The notes under the pieces: model-generated
What the model was told of the DNA's origin: nothing
Databases searched by the model: none
The model's input: the letters and a program-made list of their open reading frames with translations, nothing else
Part shown: positions 62,845 through 64,000 of the stretch, one piece after another
Numbering within the stretch: position 1 is the stretch's first letter
How the letters are laid out: each line of letters begins with the position of its first letter
From: Pectobacterium punjabense
GTDB taxonomy: Bacteria; Pseudomonadota; Gammaproteobacteria; Enterobacterales; Enterobacteriaceae
Assembly (NCBI RefSeq): GCF_012427845.1
Contig: NZ_CP038498.1
Coordinates: 4,729,779 to 4,793,778 of the forward strand
DNA length: 64,000 bases
Reading direction: 5' to 3'
Translations under genes and position numbers: made by a program

Positions 62845-63167
62845 AGTTTTTCCAATGCTTCCGTCAGCGTGCGGTTATCCAGTTCAGACACCCCCTTTTT
62901 CACCAGCACGACAAAATCCATTGAAGGCAATGAATGTTGATGCAGGCGAAAGCTTTCGCGCGTCAGGCGTTTAATCCGATTGCGTTCATGAGCACGTTTT
63001 ACATGCTTTTTGGCGACGGTAAGACCGATGCGGGGATGCCCCAGCGAGTTCAGGCGGCCGAGGATGGTAATTTGCGGCGTGCCAGCCCGTTGCGGCTGCT
63101 GGAAGACGAAAGTGAAATGACTGGGAGTTAACAAACGTAACTCCCTGGGAAATGCTAGCTTAACCAC
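62808..63167 (-). CDS. rnpA: RnpA, RNase P protein subunit
   Basis: A GTG start (as in E. coli) gives 119 residues. It contains the RNR signature [20 protein letters not shown] and the substrate-cleft start [20 protein letters not shown]. It binds the RNase P RNA to mature tRNA 5' ends. It is 18 bp after rpmH and overlaps yidD. Confidence 0.97.
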   Translation of the reverse strand: MVKLAFPRELRLLTPSHFTFVFQQPQRAGTPQITILGRLNSLGHPRIGLTVAKKHVKRAHERNRIKRLTRESFRLHQHSLPSMDFVVLVKKGVSELDNRTLTEALEKLWRRHCRLAPDC

Positions 63168-63185
63168 TCGGTGGGTTAGCTTTTA

Positions 63186-64000
<815 letters not shown>

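Overview
This window is the replication-origin flank of an enterobacterial chromosome. The gene order and protein sequences around asnA-asnC-mioC-oriC-mnmG-rsmG-atpIBEFHAGDC, glmUS, pstSCAB-phoU and mnmE-yidC-yidD-rnpA-rpmH match the Escherichia coli layout. The presence of a PL9 exopectate lyase with a KdgR-like operator, a VirK/YbjX protein and ERIC-type elements points to a soft-rot plant pathogen, most probably Pectobacterium. The genus is an inference from recognised sequence character, not from a database search. The window ends exactly where the dnaA start codon is expected.

Layout. 1-3000: 3' end of qseC and convergent kup. 3325-6308: ravA-viaA. 6305-8444: divergent asnA/asnC, then mioC. 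8445-8835: oriC, with DnaA boxes, an AT-rich unwinding region and dense GATC sites. 8836-11428: mnmG and rsmG. 12052-18968: the complete ATP synthase operon. 19198-21432: periplasmic exopolygalacturonate lyase (pelX). 21745-25136: glmU and glmS. 25274-26473: a complete 1200-bp IS3-family element with a 4-bp target duplication. 26488-30441: a Tat-exported metallophosphoesterase broken by an in-frame stop, then a divergent LysR regulator/MFS exporter pair; together with the IS these separate glmS from pst. 30514-35307: Pho boxes and pstSCAB-phoU.

35369-45543 is an accessory transport block. It holds a class III aminotransferase with a polar amino-acid ABC importer, a divergent SutR-like/YdcO-like pair with two near-identical palindromic operators, a VirK-like protein, and a second amino-acid ABC importer that lacks its own ATPase. 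45690-48265 carries yieH and adeP among repeats. 48320-53911 carries a degenerate phosphopantetheinyl-transferase-like gene, a HydN-like ferredoxin with aegA, and a three-lipoprotein operon (CsgG-like, DUF4810-like, GNA1162/DUF799-like). 54004-57581 holds two divergent regulator/effector pairs (smvA/smvR and qorR/qorB). 57667-58878 is an AT-rich acyltransferase gene. 59457-63326 is mnmE-yidC-yidD-rnpA-rpmH, followed by the dnaA/rpmH divergent promoter region.

Most of the window is conserved housekeeping DNA. The items most worth a second look are the lipoprotein trio, the PPTase-like protein with altered active-site residues, a five-copy intergenic repeat family, the GATC-dense tract extending from oriC through mnmG, the orphan ABC importer, and the divergent SutR-like operator pair. 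I found no tRNA, rRNA or CRISPR array.
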